From the NCBI RefSeq assembly GCF_031020795.1, contig NZ_JAVHJP010000009.1:123645-187644 (forward strand): a DNA stretch of 64,000 nucleotides, read 5' to 3'. Position numbers and translations under genes: made by a program. The stretch is from Hydrogenophaga pseudoflava (GTDB taxonomy: Bacteria > Pseudomonadota > Gammaproteobacteria > Burkholderiales > Burkholderiaceae_C). This document shows positions 9,834 to 18,383 of this stretch, in pieces (the first letter of the stretch is position 1; every line of letters starts with the position of its first letter). The notes under the pieces were generated by a model. The model was not told the DNA's origin and made no database searches. It saw nothing but the letters and a program-made list of their open reading frames with translations.

Positions 9834-10523
9834 TCAGGCCAGCGTGCTCGCCAGCACGTTCACCGCCAGCGCCAGCACGGTGAGGTTGAAGGCGAACGAG
9901 AGCAGGCCATGCCCCGTGGCCAGATGGCGCAGCGAGCGCTCGGTGATGGCGACGTCCGAGACCTGCGAGGTCATGCCGATCACCGCGCTGAAGTAGAAGA
10001 AGTCGAAGTAGTCGGGCGCCTCGCCGCCCGGAAACGCCAGGCCGCCCACATGCGGGCGGTCCAGCCCGTCCGGCCGGTAGTAGCGCCGCGCGTAGTGCAG
10101 CGCGAACACGCTCTGGATCAGCAGCCAGGCGCCCATCAGGGACAGCACCATCAGCGCCAGATGGGCCATGCGCGCCGCGCCCCGCAGGTGGGCGCCCGCA
10201 TCGGCGGCGACGGCCACCGCCACCAGACAGGCTACGGCCGCCAGCGTGACCAGCACGAACAGCATGGCCGCACCCGGGTCTTCCCATTGGGCGCGGCGCC
10301 GGGTGTCGGCGGCGTTGAGGCGGTGCGCGAGGTGGGCCATCAGCCCCAGGTAGGTCGTGCAGTACACGACCCAGCCGCAGAGCAGGGCGGTGCCGGCCGG
10401 TGCGGCGACCAGCCGAGCCACCGCCAGGCCGGTCAGCACCCCGGGCAGCAGCGCCAGCGCCTGGCGTTCCAGGGCGCTGAAACGGGCCGACCAGTGCAGG
10501 CCGTGCAGCGGGTGCGATCTCAT
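9834..10523 (-). CDS. DUF1345 membrane protein
   Basis: Predicted integral membrane protein, 229 residues, with about five hydrophobic segments. DYFDFFYFSAVIGMTSQVSDV near the C-terminus is the most recognisable DUF1345 signature. No function is established. The start at 10523 (MRSHPLHGLHW) was preferred over an upstream in-frame start at 10580, which would run into the promoter region of the protease gene. Its stop abuts the kinase stop directly. Confidence 0.75.
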   Translation of the reverse strand: MRSHPLHGLHWSARFSALERQALALLPGVLTGLAVARLVAAPAGTALLCGWVVYCTTYLGLMAHLAHRLNAADTRRRAQWEDPGAAMLFVLVTLAAVACLVAVAVAADAGAHLRGAARMAHLALMVLSLMGAWLLIQSVFALHYARRYYRPDGLDRPHVGGLAFPGGEAPDYFDFFYFSAVIGMTSQVSDVAITERSLRHLATGHGLLSFAFNLTVLALAVNVLASTLA

Positions 10524-10615
10524 GCGACCAGTGTGCCACCGCGGGCCGATTAAGCCCCGTCTAAGTGAACGCGCCCACATTCGTTGCCAGTCCCACCCTT
10601 TTCACAGGAGCGATC

Positions 10616-12097
10616 ATGCAACTCAACTTCCTCACCCCCACCCGTCTGGTGCTGGCCCTGGCGGCCGCCGGAGCGATCGGCGGTGCCGGCGCCACCTGGC
10701 TGCACGGTTCGCAGGCCAGCGCCGCCGCGCCGTCGCCGACCGCCGTGGTCGCGGCCGCCGCGCCCGCCGCGGGTCCGGGCCAGGCGGACTTCGCCAGCAT
10801 CGCCGAGCGCCACGGCGCCGCGGTGGTCAACATCAGTGTCAGCGGCACGAGGAAGGTGTCGGACGAAGAGCGGGCCGGTGCGCCCGGGCTCGACCCGCGC
10901 GACCCGCTCTACGACTTTTTCCGCAACTTCCCCGGCTACGCAGGACCGCGCGGCGGTGCCACGGAGCAGCCGGTGCGTGGCCAGGGCTCGGGCTTCATCG
11001 TCAGCAGCGACGGCCTGATCCTGACCAACGCCCATGTGGTGCAGGACGCCAGCGAGGTGACGGTCAAGCTCACCGACCGGCGCGAGTTCCAGGCCAAGGT
11101 GCTCGGGGCCGACCCGCGCACCGACGTGGCGGTGCTGCGCATCGATGCCAAGAACCTGCCCGTGGTGCCGCTGGGCAGTTCCCGGTCGATGCGGCCCGGC
11201 GAGTGGGTGCTGGCCATTGGCTCGCCCTACGGCTTCGAGAACAGCGTGACCGCCGGCGTGGTCAGCGCCAAGGGCCGTTCGCTGCCCGACGACAGCCTGG
11301 TGCCCTTCATCCAGACCGACGTGGCGATCAACCCCGGCAACTCGGGCGGGCCGCTGTTCAACGCGCGCGGCGAGGTGGTGGGCATCAACTCGCAGATCTA
11401 CAGCCGCTCGGGCGGCTACCAGGGCCTGTCCTTTGCCATCCCGATCGAGGTCGCCAGCAAGGTGCGGGACCAGATCGTCGCCACCGGCAAGGCCAGCCAC
11501 GCGCGCCTCGGCGTGACGGTGCAGGAAGTGAACCAGGCGCTGGCCGACTCCTTCGGGCTCGACAAGCCCGAGGGCGCCCTGGTCTCGGGCGTCGAACCCG
11601 GCGGCCCGGCGGCCCAGGCGGGGCTGAAGACCGGCGACGTGATCCTGAGCGTCAACGGCCAGCCCATCGTCTCGTCGGGCGACCTCCCGGCCTGGATCGG
11701 CCAGGCCAGCCCGGGCGAGAAGGTCACGCTCGAACTTGCGCGCCAGGGGAAGCGCGAAACTCTCAGCGCGCAGCTGGGCGATGCGGCTGCGAAGAAGGCC
11801 GAGGTGGCCCAGGCCGACCAGGCCGCGAGCCAGGGGCGCCTGGGGCTGGCGCTGCGGCCGCTGCAACCGCAGGAAAAGCGCGAGGCGGGCGTGGACGCCG
11901 GCCTGGTGATCGAGGACGTGGCCGGCGCCTCGGCGCGCGCCGGGGTGCAGCCGGGCGACCTGCTGGTGGCGGTCAACGGCACGCCGGTGACCAGCGTCGA
12001 GCAGGTGCGGGCGGCGGTGGCCAGGGCCCAGAAGTCGGTGGCGCTGCTGATCCAGCGCGACGGCGACCGCATCTTCGTGCCGGTGAAGCTGGGCTGA
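10616..12097 (+). CDS. periplasmic serine endoprotease, Do/HtrA (DegP/DegQ) family
   Basis: Envelope quality-control protease of 493 residues. An N-terminal signal segment covers about 1-36. The S1C protease domain shows the triad His140 (NAHVV), Asp170 (DPRTDVAVL) and Ser243 (INPGNSGGPL). Two PDZ domains follow, at about 295-380 and 400-490. ATG 10616 has AGGAG at a good distance; the frame also opens at GTG 10565 without such a site. The downstream membrane protein overlaps by one base. It follows a two-component system but is separated from it by the DUF1345 gene. Confidence 0.92.
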   Translation: MQLNFLTPTRLVLALAAAGAIGGAGATWLHGSQASAAAPSPTAVVAAAAPAAGPGQADFASIAERHGAAVVNISVSGTRKVSDEERAGAPGLDPRDPLYDFFRNFPGYAGPRGGATEQPVRGQGSGFIVSSDGLILTNAHVVQDASEVTVKLTDRREFQAKVLGADPRTDVAVLRIDAKNLPVVPLGSSRSMRPGEWVLAIGSPYGFENSVTAGVVSAKGRSLPDDSLVPFIQTDVAINPGNSGGPLFNARGEVVGINSQIYSRSGGYQGLSFAIPIEVASKVRDQIVATGKASHARLGVTVQEVNQALADSFGLDKPEGALVSGVEPGGPAAQAGLKTGDVILSVNGQPIVSSGDLPAWIGQASPGEKVTLELARQGKRETLSAQLGDAAAKKAEVAQADQAASQGRLGLALRPLQPQEKREAGVDAGLVIEDVAGASARAGVQPGDLLVAVNGTPVTSVEQVRAAVARAQKSVALLIQRDGDRIFVPVKLG

Positions 12098-12417
12098 TGG
12101 CGCACGACTCCGCGAGTGCGCGTCCGGCGGCGGGCCTGTCGGCCCACATCCTGCCGACCTCGGCCACCATGATCGGGGTCTGCCTGACCGCGCTCTACAT
12201 CAGCCTGCTCGGACCGTCGAGCGAGAGCCGGATGCTGGTGGACAAGCTGCTCGCGGTGGACGGGCTGGTGTTCCTGGGCAGCGCACTGCTGTCTTTCGTG
12301 TCGATGCGGGTGGCGCGCGAGGCCGGCCGCTGGGAGCGGCTGGCCGAGAGCGTCTTCGTCGGCGGGCTCGGCCTGCTGGCGCTGGGTGGTGTCGCGCTGG
12401 CCTTCGTGGTCAACTGA
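12097..12417 (+). CDS. small three-helix membrane protein
   Basis: A 106-residue protein with three predicted membrane helices (about 20-42, 50-68 and 83-104). The start ATG 12097 overlaps the protease stop (TGATG), so it is translationally coupled to the HtrA protease and may be its membrane partner; that is inference from position. I do not recognise a named family. It overlaps the CWC protein gene tail to tail by eight bases. Confidence 0.7.
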   Translation: MAHDSASARPAAGLSAHILPTSATMIGVCLTALYISLLGPSSESRMLVDKLLAVDGLVFLGSALLSFVSMRVAREAGRWERLAESVFVGGLGLLALGGVALAFVVN

Positions 12418-12637
12418 GCGGCGGGGCGGCGAAGCGCGCCACGCAGGCGGCGCAGATGCAGGCCTTGCCCTCGGCCTCCTGAGGCAGCCGGGCCATCAGG
12501 TCGGGCGGGAACGCGGTATCGACGCACCAGCAGGGCGGCTGTGTCTGGCCGGTGGCGCGTTCGAGCTCCATCGCGCAGCGGTTGTCACCGCCGCAGAGCG
12601 GGCAGCGGGTGGGGTCGGAGGTGGGCGTGGTCTGCAT
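12410..12637 (-). CDS. cysteine-rich CWC family protein
   Basis: A 75-residue protein with eight cysteines arranged as CPLCGGDNRC, then CWC, then CICAAC, the pattern of the cysteine-rich CWC family. Such proteins probably bind a metal such as zinc; function is unknown. The start at 12637 has a GGAAAAGG-like purine stretch upstream on its strand. It is divergent from the cytochrome c operon at 12714. Confidence 0.75.
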   Translation of the reverse strand: MQTTPTSDPTRCPLCGGDNRCAMELERATGQTQPPCWCVDTAFPPDLMARLPQEAEGKACICAACVARFAAPPLS

Positions 12638-12713
12638 GGAAAAGGCCGGTTCTGATCAGTGTAGTCACCCACGCCCTGTGGTACTTTTTGCACTGCTCTG
12701 TTCAAGGTCTTCC

Positions 12714-13442
12714 GTGCTGCCCCTGTCACCCTTTCCCCTTCTTGTGTCGTTCGTGCTCGCCCTCGCCGTTGGCGGCGCGGCGGCGGCCGATCCGCGCACC
12801 GTTCCCGACCCCATGGCGCAACGCGTGCAGGCCTGCACCCTGTGCCACGGGGCCGAAGGCAAGGCCACCCCCGGCGGCTTCTTCCCGCGCATCGCGGGCA
12901 AGCCGGCCGACTACCTCTACCACCAGCTGCTGAACTTTCGCGACGGCCGGCGCAACAACGAGGGCATGCGCTACCTGCTGGACCACCTGAGCGACGACTA
13001 CCTGCGCCTGATCGCGCAGCACTTCGCTTCGCTGGACCTGCCCTACCCGCCGCCGCTGCCGCAGCAGGGTGACGCGGCCACGCTGGCCCGTGGCGAGGCC
13101 CTGGTGCGCCAGGGCGACCCGGCGCGTGATCTTCCCGCCTGCACCGCCTGCCACGGCGCGGCCATGACCGGTGTGCGGCCCGCCGTGCCCGGCCTGCTGG
13201 GCCTGCCGCGCGACTACCTGATCGGCCAGCTCGGCGCCTGGCAGACCGGGCTGCGAAAGGCCTTCGCGCCCGACTGCATGGCCCACGTGGCGCAGCGCCT
13301 CTCGCCCACGGACGTCGCGGCGGTGGCCAGCTGGCTGGCCGCGCAGCCGCTGCCGGCCGACACCCACCCGGCCACACCGGGCACCGGGCCGCTGCCGTTG
13401 CGCTGCGGGTTGACGCCGCCTGCGCCGGGAGCTGCGAAATGA
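12714..13442 (+). CDS. dihaem cytochrome c
   Basis: Exported c-type cytochrome, 242 residues, with two haem-attachment sites: CTLCH at 41-45 and CTACH at 143-147. A hydrophobic signal peptide of about 25 residues begins directly at GTG 12714, which is why I chose that start; the frame is open far upstream, but upstream codons would disrupt the signal peptide. The arrangement is that of class I dihaem cytochromes (cytochrome c4/c553-like). It overlaps the next cytochrome by ATGA, so the two form one electron-transfer unit. Confidence 0.85.
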   Translation: MLPLSPFPLLVSFVLALAVGGAAAADPRTVPDPMAQRVQACTLCHGAEGKATPGGFFPRIAGKPADYLYHQLLNFRDGRRNNEGMRYLLDHLSDDYLRLIAQHFASLDLPYPPPLPQQGDAATLARGEALVRQGDPARDLPACTACHGAAMTGVRPAVPGLLGLPRDYLIGQLGAWQTGLRKAFAPDCMAHVAQRLSPTDVAAVASWLAAQPLPADTHPATPGTGPLPLRCGLTPPAPGAAK

Positions 13443-14698
13443 GGCGCCACCCCTTGCGCTGGCTCACCGCGGTCTTCGTGGCGGGCCTGGCCTTGCTGGG
13501 CGCGGTGGTCGGTGTGGAGCTGCACGCCCCCGCGCTGCCGCCATCGACCGAGGCCGCCCCCGCCGATCCCACGCTGCTCGCGCGCGGCGCCGAGCTGGCG
13601 CGCGCCGGCAACTGCATGGCCTGCCACACCGTGCGTGGCGGCGCGCCCTACGCGGGCGGTCGCCGCATCGGCACGCCGTTCGGTGATCTGTATGCAGGCA
13701 ACCTCACGCCCGACGCCGAGACCGGCCTGGGAACGTGGTCGCAGGAAGCCTTCCGGCGCGCGCTGCACGAAGGCCGCTCGCGCGATGGCCGGCTGCTCTA
13801 CCCGGCCTTCCCCTACACGCACTTCACCCGCCTGACCGACGGGGACGTGGCCGCGCTCTGGGCCCACCTGCGCAGTCTGCCGCCGGTGCGCCAGGCCAAC
13901 CCGCCGCACGCGCTGCGTTTCCCCTACGGCACCCAGCCGGCGCTAGCGGTGTGGCGCGTGCTGTTCTTCGAGCCGGGGCGCTTCCAGCCCGACGCGGCGC
14001 AGAGCGCCGAGTGGAACCGCGGCGCCTACCTGGTCAACGGTGCCGCCCACTGCACCGCCTGCCACGGCGCACGCAACGCCTGGGGCGCGACCACCGAGGG
14101 CTTCGGTGGCGAGCGCCTGCCCGACGGCCGCTGGCTCGCTCCTTCGCTGCTCGACCCGCGCCAGGCGGGCGTGCAGGACTGGCCGGCGGAGCGCGTGGCC
14201 GCGCTGCTGAAGAACGGCAGCGTCGACGGCGCCAGCGTGGCGGGGCCCATGGCCGAAGTCGTGTTCCACGGCACGCAGCACCTGCCCGAGGCCGATGTCA
14301 ACGCGATGGCCGGCTACCTGAAGTCTCTGCCCGTGCGCCGCAGCGAAGCGCCCGCGTTCAAGCGCGCCGACGGTGCGCTGCTGGAGACCGGCGGGCGCCT
14401 GTACCGGCAGCACTGCGCCGACTGCCATGGCGAACAGGGTGAGGGCCGCGAAGGCGCCTATCCGCCGCTGGCCGGCAACCGCGTGGTCACCATGGACGAT
14501 CCCACCAACGCGCTGCAGGCCATCCTCAGCGGCGGCTTCGCGCCGTCCACGCCCGGCCACCCGCACCCCTACGGCATGCCGCCCTTCCGCACCCTGCTGC
14601 AGGACGCCGAGATCGCCGCGGTGGCGAGCTTCCTGCGCCAGAGCTGGGGCCACCAGGCGAACCCGGTGAACCCGCTGGACGTGCAGCGCGTGCGCTGA
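13439..14698 (+). CDS. trihaem cytochrome c (dehydrogenase subunit-like)
   Basis: Membrane-anchored or periplasmic cytochrome of 419 residues with three haem sites: CMACH at 59-63, CTACH near 205 and CADCH near 325. An N-terminal hydrophobic helix (about 8-27) serves as signal or anchor. The three-haem layout and the segment RGGAPYAGGRRIGTPFG match cytochrome subunits of alcohol, aldehyde and gluconate dehydrogenases, which pass electrons to the oxidase. No such dehydrogenase is adjacent, so its electron donor is encoded elsewhere or is the dihaem partner. Confidence 0.87.
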   Translation: MRRHPLRWLTAVFVAGLALLGAVVGVELHAPALPPSTEAAPADPTLLARGAELARAGNCMACHTVRGGAPYAGGRRIGTPFGDLYAGNLTPDAETGLGTWSQEAFRRALHEGRSRDGRLLYPAFPYTHFTRLTDGDVAALWAHLRSLPPVRQANPPHALRFPYGTQPALAVWRVLFFEPGRFQPDAAQSAEWNRGAYLVNGAAHCTACHGARNAWGATTEGFGGERLPDGRWLAPSLLDPRQAGVQDWPAERVAALLKNGSVDGASVAGPMAEVVFHGTQHLPEADVNAMAGYLKSLPVRRSEAPAFKRADGALLETGGRLYRQHCADCHGEQGEGREGAYPPLAGNRVVTMDDPTNALQAILSGGFAPSTPGHPHPYGMPPFRTLLQDAEIAAVASFLRQSWGHQANPVNPLDVQRVR

Positions 14699-14756
14699 AA
14701 TCCGCATGACGCCTGGGTGACGGACGGTGACCGGGTGCGCTGCCACCATGGCGCGC

Positions 14757-15575
14757 ATGAGTCCATCACCCACCGACACCACCCCGCCCGAAGGCCGCAT
14801 CACCTGCCTGGCCCGCGGCCCGCTGCTGCTGATCGGCATCGACCGGCCCGCCAAGCGCAATGGCTTCACGCCGGCCATGATGCGCGCGCTGGCCGAGGCC
14901 TACACGCGCCTGGACGACGACCCGGCGCTGCGCGTGGGCGTGCTGCACGCGCACGGCGAACACTTCACCGCGGGCCTGGACCTGCCCAGCTTCGCGCCGC
15001 TGATGCAGCGCGGCGAGTCGCCGGTGCCGCACGGCCTGGTCGATCCGCTGAACCTGGGCGATCCGGGCTGGCGCCGCCGCACCAAGCCCATGGTGGTGGC
15101 GGTCAAGGGCATCACCTTCACGCTGGGCATCGAGCTGATGCTGGCGGCCGACATCGTGGTCGCCGCCGATGACGGTCGCTTCTCGCAGCTCGAAGTGGCG
15201 CGAGGCATCATGGCCACCGGTGGCGCGACGCTGCGCATGGCCGAGCGCGCCGGCCTGGGCAATGCCCTGCTGCACCTGCTGACCGGTGACGAGTTCGACA
15301 GCGCCGAGGCGCTGCGGCTGCACTTCGTGCAGCGCGTGGTGCCGGCCGGGCAGGAGCTGGACGAAGCCCTGCGCATCGCCGGCCAGATCGCGAAGCAGGC
15401 GCCGCTGGCAGTGATCGCCTCGCGGCTGAACGCGCTCAAGGCGGTGGAGCAGGGGCCGATGGTGGCGATGGCCGAGTTCGACGCCACGCAGAAGCGGCTG
15501 GCCCTCAGCGAAGACGCGGCCGAGGGCGTGGCGGCCTTCCGCGAGAAGCGCCCGCCGGTGTTCAAAGGCCGCTGA
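14757..15575 (+). CDS. enoyl-CoA hydratase/isomerase family protein
   Basis: Crotonase-superfamily protein, 272 residues. The oxyanion-hole segments are visible as HGEHFTAGLDL and AVKGITFTLGIELMLAADI. The typical catalytic Glu after the second segment is not obvious, so hydratase, isomerase or hydrolase activity cannot be chosen. ATG 14757 was chosen; ATG 14748 and GTG 14727 are in frame and no start has a good ribosome site. Its 3' end overlaps the next gene on the other strand by 14 bases. Confidence 0.83.
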   Translation: MSPSPTDTTPPEGRITCLARGPLLLIGIDRPAKRNGFTPAMMRALAEAYTRLDDDPALRVGVLHAHGEHFTAGLDLPSFAPLMQRGESPVPHGLVDPLNLGDPGWRRRTKPMVVAVKGITFTLGIELMLAADIVVAADDGRFSQLEVARGIMATGGATLRMAERAGLGNALLHLLTGDEFDSAEALRLHFVQRVVPAGQELDEALRIAGQIAKQAPLAVIASRLNALKAVEQGPMVAMAEFDATQKRLALSEDAAEGVAAFREKRPPVFKGR

Positions 15576-15858
15576 AGTCGGCCATCAAGGCCTCGCCCCA
15601 GTCCCAGGGCCCGGTCAGCGTCAACCGGACCTCGGTCCAGCCGCAGTCCTCGTGCACCTGCGTGTCGGCGTCCCAGGTGCCGCCCTCGTCCAGCGGACCG
15701 CGCGGACCGGGCGCCTCGCGCTGCGCGCGCGCCAGCACGGCGTCCACCTCGGCCATCACCGCCGCCAGGTCGGCGCGGCGCACGCTGGCCACCGCCTCCC
15801 AGCTGCCGGTGCCTTCGCCATCGTCGGCGGCGTCGAAGATCAGGTAGGTCAGGGCCAT
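15562..15858 (-). CDS. conserved hypothetical protein, 98 aa
   Basis: Small acidic soluble protein, 98 residues, beginning MALTYLIFDAADDGEGTG. It has no signal peptide or membrane segment and is rich in Trp and acidic residues. I do not recognise a characterised family. Coding potential is supported by normal codon usage and tight packing: it starts 15 bases downstream of the secreted HExxH protein gene, on the same strand. Confidence 0.6.
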   Translation of the reverse strand: MALTYLIFDAADDGEGTGSWEAVASVRRADLAAVMAEVDAVLARAQREAPGPRGPLDEGGTWDADTQVHEDCGWTEVRLTLTGPWDWGEALMADFSGL

Positions 15859-15873
15859 GGTCCGGTTCCAGGT

Positions 15874-16581
15874 TCAGCGCAGCGCGTCCAGCGTGCGCGC
15901 GATCTCGCCGCCGCACGCGGTGCGGTTGCGCGCGTATTCCTCGGGCGTGTCGATCTCGCGGTGGCGCTGCAGCGTGTGCTTCATCTGCGCATCGACCCAG
16001 GGCAACCACTGCTCGCGGATGTGGCGCGTCAGGCGCTCCTGCAGCTCGGCGGCCTCGCCGTAATAGACCTTGTTGCCGAAGGACTGTCGCATGCCCTCGC
16101 GCATGCGCTCGGCCGCGTTCACCAGCGTGAGCTGGTTGACCTGCACATGGCGCATCTCGTGCGCCAGGATGTGGCGGTGGGCGCAGCTCCCCTCCTGGAA
16201 CTCGCTGGCCACCGACACCACGTGCGGGTCCAGGCTGAGCGTGACGGTGATGGCCGGGCGCATGCACACCAGGCGCTCGCGCGGGTGGCTCAGCGTCGGG
16301 CTGCGAAAGGCGATGCGCGTGCCCAGCCGCATCTCGGTCAGGCCGAGGGTGTAGGCGTTCTCCTGCGGCAGGCGCTGGATCTGCATCAGGTCGGCCACGC
16401 TGCGGTCCTGGCGGTGGCGGATCGGCGCCGGCTCGGCCACCACCTCGACCACGGTCGGCGGCAGCTGCGCCTCGCACACGGCCTGCCACCGGGCGGACGG
16501 GGCCTGCGCCGGTGCCGGTGTCGCCACCAGCAGGGGCAGGGCCAGCCCCAGGGCGCGCGCCAGGAAGATGGGGGTGTGCAT
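15874..16581 (-). CDS. secreted HExxH protein, putative zinc metalloprotease
   Basis: A 235-residue protein with a signal peptide (about 1-26, ending APAQA). The segment HILAHEMRHVQVNQ places an HExxH zinc-binding motif at His141-Glu142-His145, and a His at 137 and Glu178 could add ligands. The overall layout is like secreted DUF922-type proteins, but family membership is not certain. It lies five bases after the LysR gene on the same strand and could be co-transcribed with it. Peptidase activity is inferred only from the motif. Confidence 0.65.
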   Translation of the reverse strand: MHTPIFLARALGLALPLLVATPAPAQAPSARWQAVCEAQLPPTVVEVVAEPAPIRHRQDRSVADLMQIQRLPQENAYTLGLTEMRLGTRIAFRSPTLSHPRERLVCMRPAITVTLSLDPHVVSVASEFQEGSCAHRHILAHEMRHVQVNQLTLVNAAERMREGMRQSFGNKVYYGEAAELQERLTRHIREQWLPWVDAQMKHTLQRHREIDTPEEYARNRTACGGEIARTLDALR

Positions 16582-16586
16582 CGCGG

Positions 16587-17513
16587 TCACCCCACCGAGG
16601 CCGCCAGTTCGGGCGTGCGGTCGTGGGCGATCCAGCCGGCCCAGAAGTCGATGCAGGCCCGGATCTTGGGCAGCCGCTGGCGCGCGCTGGCGGTCACCGC
16701 GTACAGCGGCACCGGCTGCGGGTCGACGAAGCCGGCCAGCACCGGCACCAGCAGGCCCTGCTGCACCAGGGGCGCGGCGGCCACGGTGGCCAGACGGCCG
16801 ATGCCCAGGCCCTGCACCAGCATGCTGGCGGCCAGTCCGGTGTCGTTGGTGCGCCAGTAGCCGTCGACGGTCCGCCGGCAGGGCGCGCCGTCGATCAGGA
16901 ACGGCCAGCGGTTGAGGTGCGGCGCCGCGGTGTTGCTGATCAGGCGGTGGCGGGGCAGCTCGTCGGGGTGCTGCGGCAGGCCGGCGCGGGCCGCGTAGGC
17001 GGGCGAGGCGTAGAGCGCGCGACCGAGCTGGCCCAGGGCCCGCGCCACCTGGGTCTCGGGCAGCTCGGTGCTGGTGCGGATCGCGATGTCGATGCCCTCG
17101 CGCGCCATGTCGGCCAGCCGGTCGCTCACCTCCAGCTCCACACGCAGCTGCGGGTGCTGCCGGTTCAGCGCGTTCAGGCTGGGCAGCAGCAGGTACTGCG
17201 CGATCACCGTGCTGGCCGCCACACGCACCAGGCCGCGCGCCTCGCCCGACTGCTGCGCGAAGTCGGCCTGCAGCCCGTCGAGTGCGCCGGTGATGCGGTG
17301 GCAGTGTTCGAGAAAGGTCTCGCCCTCGGCGCTGAGCGACAGCCCGTGGGTGGAGCGGTGAACCAGGCGCGCGCCGCAGGTCTTCTCGATCCGGGTCAGC
17401 GCGCGCGAGACCTGGCTGACCGGCACGTCGCGCTCGCGCGCCGCCGCCGACAGGCTGCCCAGCGCGGCCACCCGGGCGAACAGCTTGAGGTCGTCGAAGG
17501 CGAGCGCGTCCAT
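16587..17513 (-). CDS. LysR-family transcriptional regulator
   Basis: LysR-type regulator, 308 residues: winged HTH at about 1-62 (FARVAALGSLSAAARERDVPVS) and a substrate-binding domain at about 90-300. It is divergent from the small protein/tautomerase pair at 17652, the usual layout for a LysR regulator and its target. A dyad CAAAA-CCG-TTTTG lies 47 bases upstream of its start and may be its operator. The effector is unknown. Confidence 0.88.
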   Translation of the reverse strand: MDALAFDDLKLFARVAALGSLSAAARERDVPVSQVSRALTRIEKTCGARLVHRSTHGLSLSAEGETFLEHCHRITGALDGLQADFAQQSGEARGLVRVAASTVIAQYLLLPSLNALNRQHPQLRVELEVSDRLADMAREGIDIAIRTSTELPETQVARALGQLGRALYASPAYAARAGLPQHPDELPRHRLISNTAAPHLNRWPFLIDGAPCRRTVDGYWRTNDTGLAASMLVQGLGIGRLATVAAAPLVQQGLLVPVLAGFVDPQPVPLYAVTASARQRLPKIRACIDFWAGWIAHDRTPELAASVG

Positions 17514-17559
17514 GCGGCGATGGTAGTGCGGGCCGGTGCGCAGGGCCTTGCACGGACTG

Positions 17560-17572
17560 CAAAACCGTTTTG
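17560..17572. promoter_or_regulatory. candidate LysR operator in the tautomerase divergent region
   Basis: CAAAA-CCG-TTTTG, a 5-bp-arm dyad, lies between the divergent LysR gene and the tautomerase operon. LysR-type boxes are short dyads in AT-richer sequence, which this fits; binding is not shown. Confidence 0.4.
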
Positions 17573-17651
17573 AGCGGTCCGCCGTTTCCCGCGGAAGGGG
17601 CTTTGCCTAGAGTCCGTTCACCCCTTCATTCATCGCCAACAGGAGCCCGCC

Positions 17652-17858
17652 ATGCGCACCGAACACCTTCACCAGACCCTCACACCCCAGGCCCACGCGG
17701 CCCTGTTCGACGCCTTGTTGCACCAAGCCGAGCGCGAGCGACGGGCCGCGGTGCAGCGCTTCGGTGGCGCCACCACCGACCGGCTGCGCGCCCTGGTCCG
17801 CGGCCTCGCGGCACACCGGGCACACGGCGCCCCGGCCGTCCGCCTGATGGAAGGCTGA
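17652..17858 (+). CDS. small protein upstream of tautomerase
   Basis: A 68-residue, Ala/Arg-rich soluble protein that begins MRTEHLHQTLTPQAHAALFDAL. A strong ribosome site, AGGAG, lies about eight bases before ATG 17652, supporting translation. Two helices are likely. I do not recognise the family. It ends two bases before the tautomerase start and so is almost certainly co-translated with it. Confidence 0.6.
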   Translation: MRTEHLHQTLTPQAHAALFDALLHQAERERRAAVQRFGGATTDRLRALVRGLAAHRAHGAPAVRLMEG

Positions 17859-17860
17859 AC

Positions 17861-18262
17861 ATGCCCACCCTGCTGCTCAAAGTCACCCCGCTGCAGAACC
17901 CCGAGCGCTACCAGGCGCTGGCCGCCGCGCTCACCCGCCTGACGGCCGACATCCTGCACAAGCGGCCGGAGGTCACCGCGGTGGTGATCGACGACCTGCC
18001 ACGGGCCCGCTGGTGCGTCGGCGGGCGCACGGTGCAGGGCACCGCGGCAATGCTGGAGATCGGCATCACGGCCGGCACCAACACCGAGGAAGAGAAGGCC
18101 CGCTTCATCGCCGCCGCGTTCGACGAGCTGCAGCGCCAGCTGACGCCCGATGGCGGGTTTGAGGTGGCGAGCTACGTCACGGTGCGCGAGCTGCCGGCGA
18201 CGGACTGGGGTTACGGTGGCCGGACGCAGCGGGCACGGCAGCTGGCGCGCGCCACCTTGTAG
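17861..18262 (+). CDS. tautomerase family protein
   Basis: 4-oxalocrotonate-tautomerase superfamily member, 133 residues. Pro2, exposed after Met removal (MPTLLLKVTPLQ), would be the catalytic base. VVIDDLPRARWCVGG and the length, about twice that of a 4-OT monomer, suggest a longer, single-chain type. The natural substrate is not predictable. It is co-transcribed with the small upstream gene and is divergent from a LysR regulator. Confidence 0.75.
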   Translation: MPTLLLKVTPLQNPERYQALAAALTRLTADILHKRPEVTAVVIDDLPRARWCVGGRTVQGTAAMLEIGITAGTNTEEEKARFIAAAFDELQRQLTPDGGFEVASYVTVRELPATDWGYGGRTQRARQLARATL

Positions 18263-18274
18263 ACACCCAGAGAA

Positions 18275-18296
18275 AACGGCGCCCGAAGGCGCCGTT
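18275..18296 (+). terminator. hairpin after the tautomerase gene
   Basis: A perfect 9-bp stem AACGGCGCC / GGCGCCGTT with a CGAA tetraloop. No T-run follows on the plus strand, but read on the minus strand the loop is preceded by the malate synthase 3' region and followed by TTTTCTCTGG, so it may serve both convergent genes. Confidence 0.6.
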
Positions 18297-18330
18297 GCAT
18301 GGTCCAGGGGCATCGCGGAACCGGCTTCGC

Positions 18331-18383
18331 CGGGCCGCTGATGCCGCCCCCTTGAGGGGGTCGCGCGAAGCGCGGCGGGGGTG
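18331..18383 (-). repeat. dispersed GC-rich palindromic repeat, copy D (diverged)
   Basis: Contains the CCCCCTTGAGGGGG hairpin core followed by CGCGCGAAGCGCG, the same order of elements as copies A and B but with different sequence between. It lies directly against the malate synthase stop codon. The strand given is nominal. Confidence 0.6.
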
